This document shows positions 6,731-10,928 of a stretch of 10,928 nt of DNA, in pieces. The notes below the pieces were generated by a model. The model ran no database searches. It saw only the letters and a program-made list of their open reading frames with translations, and was not told the origin of the DNA. Positions within the stretch are counted from its first letter, which is position 1, and each line of letters starts with the position of its first letter. Location of the stretch: contig PLXW01000181.1 in the NCBI GenBank assembly GCA_003151595.1, positions 15,932 through 26,859 of the forward strand, read 5' to 3'. The stretch is from Myxococcales bacterium. GTDB lineage: Bacteria; Myxococcota; Polyangia; Polyangiales; Polyangiaceae. The translations under genes were made by a program, and so were the position numbers.

Positions 6731-7555
6731 TCAGCTGAACTTCGGCGGCCGTTTCTCGAAGAACGCGGTGAACGCTTCAGCGAGATCGGCCGACTGAAGG
6801 AACGCGGCGTTCCACACGGCGACGTGGCGCAGGCCCTCCGCGACGGAGAGGCCTGCGCAGTCGTTCATCACCTGCTTGATGCCCTGGACGACGACCGGCG
6901 AGTTGTCGGCGATCTCGCGCGCCATCGCGCGGGCGGCAGCGAGGAGCGCGTCGTCGCCGTCGAAGACGTCGCTCACGAGGCCCATGCGGAGCGCGCGATC
7001 GGCGTCGATGTTCTTGCCGGTGTACGCGAGCTCGCGCGTCGCGCCCTGGCCGATGATCGCGGGCAAGCGCTGGAGGCTCCCCAGGTCCGCGACCATCGCC
7101 ACCTTCACTTCGCGCAGACTGAAGCGCGCCCCTTTCGACGCCAGCCGAACGTCGCACGCCGCGATCAGATCGACGCCGCCGCCGATGCACCACCCCGCGA
7201 TCGCCGCGATGACCGGCTTGCGGCACGCCGCGACCGAATCGAACGCGCGCTGCAGGTCGCGGATCATGTCGAGGAGCTTCTGTCGCTCGGGCGCCATCTG
7301 CGTCGCGGTGACGTGCGGGCCGACGCTGCCCATCATGCCGACGAGGTCGAGCCCGTAGCTGAAGTTCGCCCCTTCGCCGCGAATCACGACGGTGCGCACC
7401 GACGCGTCGCGATCGAGCGCGTCGAACACGAGCGGCATCTCGCGCCAGAAGTCGGGGCCCATCGCGTTCCCCTTGCCGGGGCCGACGAGAGCCACCTCGG
7501 CGATCGCATCGGCGATCGTCACGCGCAACGAGACCAACGCCGGAAGCTCGCTCAT
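6731..7555 (-). CDS. Crotonase-family protein, probable delta3,5-delta2,4-dienoyl-CoA isomerase
   Basis: 274 residues. The crotonase fold is shown by the oxyanion-hole segments ANFSYGLDL (63-71) and AGWCIGGGVDL (120-130). The three acidic residues known for mammalian peroxisomal/mitochondrial dienoyl-CoA isomerase ECH1 (Asp176, Glu196, Asp204 in rat) have matches here: Asp129 in GGGVDL, Glu149 in LREVKVAM and Asp157 in VADLGSLQRLP, with the same spacing of eight between the last two. The stretch VAVWNAAFLQSADL also resembles ECH1. The reaction moves paired double bonds during beta-oxidation of odd-position unsaturated acyl-CoAs. The ATG at 7555 overlaps the argF stop by four bases (ATGA) and has AAGGAG five bases upstream, so it is probably translationally coupled to argF. 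The frame continues upstream antisense to nothing meaningful; those residues lie within argF. Generic enoyl-CoA hydratase is the alternative. Confidence 0.87.
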   Translation of the reverse strand: MSELPALVSLRVTIADAIAEVALVGPGKGNAMGPDFWREMPLVFDALDRDASVRTVVIRGEGANFSYGLDLVGMMGSVGPHVTATQMAPERQKLLDMIRDLQRAFDSVAACRKPVIAAIAGWCIGGGVDLIAACDVRLASKGARFSLREVKVAMVADLGSLQRLPAIIGQGATRELAYTGKNIDADRALRMGLVSDVFDGDDALLAAARAMAREIADNSPVVVQGIKQVMNDCAGLSVAEGLRHVAVWNAAFLQSADLAEAFTAFFEKRPPKFS

Positions 7556-8496
7556 TTGATCTCCTTCGCCAGACCGAGCAACCAGACCAGCAGCGCCTTC
7601 TGCACGTGCAGTCGGTTCTCGGCTTGATCCCACACGCGCGAGCTGGGGCCTTCGATCGTCGCGTCGTCGATCTCTTCGCCGCGGTGCGCGGGGAGGCAGT
7701 GGAGGACGATGGCGCGCGGCGAGGCGTGCGCGAGCATCGCGGCGTCGACCGTCCAGCCGGCGAACGCTTCCTGGCGATGCGCGTTCTCCGACTCCTGGCC
7801 CATGCTGGTCCACACGTCGGTGTTCACCACGTCGGCGCCGGCGACGGCTGCGCGCGGGTCGTCGTGGATCGTGAGGTGCGCGCCGGCGCGATCGATCTCG
7901 TCTTGCGGCGGCAGGTACTCGCCGGGCGCGGCCAGCGCGAGATGGAAACCGAAGACGCGCGCCGCTTCGAGCCACGAGCGCGCCATGTTGCTCGAGCCGT
8001 CGCCGATGAACGCGATCTTCATCGCCGCGATCGATCGCGGGTCGCCGGCGCGCGCGAACGACTCTTCGATCGTGAAGACGTCGCACAGCACCTGCACGGG
8101 ATGGCCGTCGTCGCTGAGCGCGTTGATGACCGGGACGTTTGCCGTCGCCATCTGCGCGAGGCGCGACGGGAGCGACGTGCGGTACGCGATCGCGTCGCAG
8201 TACCGCGCGAGCACGCGCGCCGTATCGCGAATGGGCTCACCGCGCCCGAGCTGCGACCCTTCGATCCCGAGCACCACCGGGTACGCGCCGAGCTGCGCGA
8301 TGCCGACCTCGAACGAGACGCGCGTGCGCGTGCTGGCCTTCTCGAGGACGACGGCGATCGATCGCCCCGCGAGCAGCGACGTGCGCCTGGCGGGGTTCGC
8401 CTTGCGCTCGTCCTTGAGGACGCGCGCGAGGGCGAGCACTTCGCGCGCTTCGACGAGCGAGAGATCGGAGAGGGTGAGGAAGTCGCGTTTCGTCAT
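7552..8496 (-). CDS. argF: Ornithine carbamoyltransferase
   Basis: 314 residues, the normal family length. The enzyme joins carbamoyl phosphate and ornithine to give citrulline in arginine synthesis. Carbamoyl-phosphate binding is shown by STRTR at residues 55-59, with HPVQ (132-135) as the second phosphate-site motif. Ornithine binding is shown by DVWTSMG (227-233) and HCLPAHRG (266-273, with the catalytic Cys267). The C-terminus SSRVWDQAENRLHVQKALL is typical. The ATG at 8496 gives MTKRDFLTLSDL; a GTG three codons upstream is possible. No strong Shine-Dalgarno sequence precedes it. The gene lies 14 bp after the argH stop and overlaps the next gene by ATGA, so argH, argF and the isomerase gene form one likely operon. 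Confidence 0.96.
   Translation of the reverse strand: MTKRDFLTLSDLSLVEAREVLALARVLKDERKANPARRTSLLAGRSIAVVLEKASTRTRVSFEVGIAQLGAYPVVLGIEGSQLGRGEPIRDTARVLARYCDAIAYRTSLPSRLAQMATANVPVINALSDDGHPVQVLCDVFTIEESFARAGDPRSIAAMKIAFIGDGSSNMARSWLEAARVFGFHLALAAPGEYLPPQDEIDRAGAHLTIHDDPRAAVAGADVVNTDVWTSMGQESENAHRQEAFAGWTVDAAMLAHASPRAIVLHCLPAHRGEEIDDATIEGPSSRVWDQAENRLHVQKALLVWLLGLAKEIK
7561..7566 (-). promoter_or_regulatory. Ribosome binding site AAGGAG inside the argF 3' end
   Basis: AAGGAG on the minus strand ends five bases before the isomerase ATG at 7555 and lies within the last argF codons (AKEIK). With the ATGA overlap it supports coupled translation and fixes the isomerase start. Confidence 0.8.
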
Positions 8497-8510
8497 GGCG
8501 TTCACGTGGG

Positions 8511-10928
<2,418 letters not shown>

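Noticed and set aside
4974..6797. 607-residue Arg-rich frame on the + strand across gluQ and the membrane protein gene
   Set aside because: Low-complexity composition, and it crosses two well-supported genes in other frames or on the other strand.
7556..8086. Possible N-terminal extension of the crotonase protein
   Set aside because: The extra residues lie antisense-free but out of frame inside argF and are Arg-rich without domain character. The ATG at 7555 has a strong AAGGAG site and gives the normal crotonase length.

Overview
The window is high-GC, densely packed bacterial DNA. Strong G/C preference at third codon positions, Asp-Ala-Gly-rich lipoprotein linkers, membrane-anchored proteins with an AgmX/PglI-like C-terminal domain, and Pro/Gly-tailed membrane proteins together suggest a myxobacterium-like genome (Myxococcota, perhaps the Polyangia side). 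That is an inference from protein style, not a database match.

Region 1 (1-4709, all + strand) is a cell-surface gene cluster. It holds the 3' part of a collagen-like protein (A), a small single-span membrane protein with a TonB-C/AgmX-like periplasmic domain (A), a short lipoprotein, a complete secreted collagen-like protein (B), and a second membrane-anchored protein (B) that is a clear paralogue of the first. The pair 'Gly-X-Y protein followed at once by an anchored two-cysteine domain protein' therefore occurs twice in a row. Short gaps between genes suggest one or two operons. A plausible reading is an export or envelope-attachment system for two chemically different collagen-like fibres: a charge-free tract in A and a Lys/Asp-paired tract in B. 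This is the least described part of the window.

Region 2 (4716-6720) holds two unrelated genes that diverge from a 79-bp spacer. One is gluQ (glutamyl-Q tRNA(Asp) synthetase, minus strand). The other encodes a polytopic membrane protein with a Pro/Gly/Tyr tail made by a near-perfect 27-30 bp tandem repeat (plus strand).

Region 3 (6731-10928) is arginine biosynthesis. argH, argF and a crotonase-family gene (a likely delta3,5-delta2,4-dienoyl-CoA isomerase) lie in that order on the minus strand. argF and the crotonase gene overlap by ATGA, so a fatty-acid oxidation gene appears to be co-translated with arginine genes. argG starts divergently 43 bp from argH and runs off the right edge. ArgF, ArgG and ArgH catalyse the last three steps from ornithine to arginine.

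Adjacent convergent genes are separated by only 6 bp (4710-4715) and 10 bp (6721-6730). No tRNA, rRNA, CRISPR array, insertion sequence or convincing rho-independent terminator was seen.
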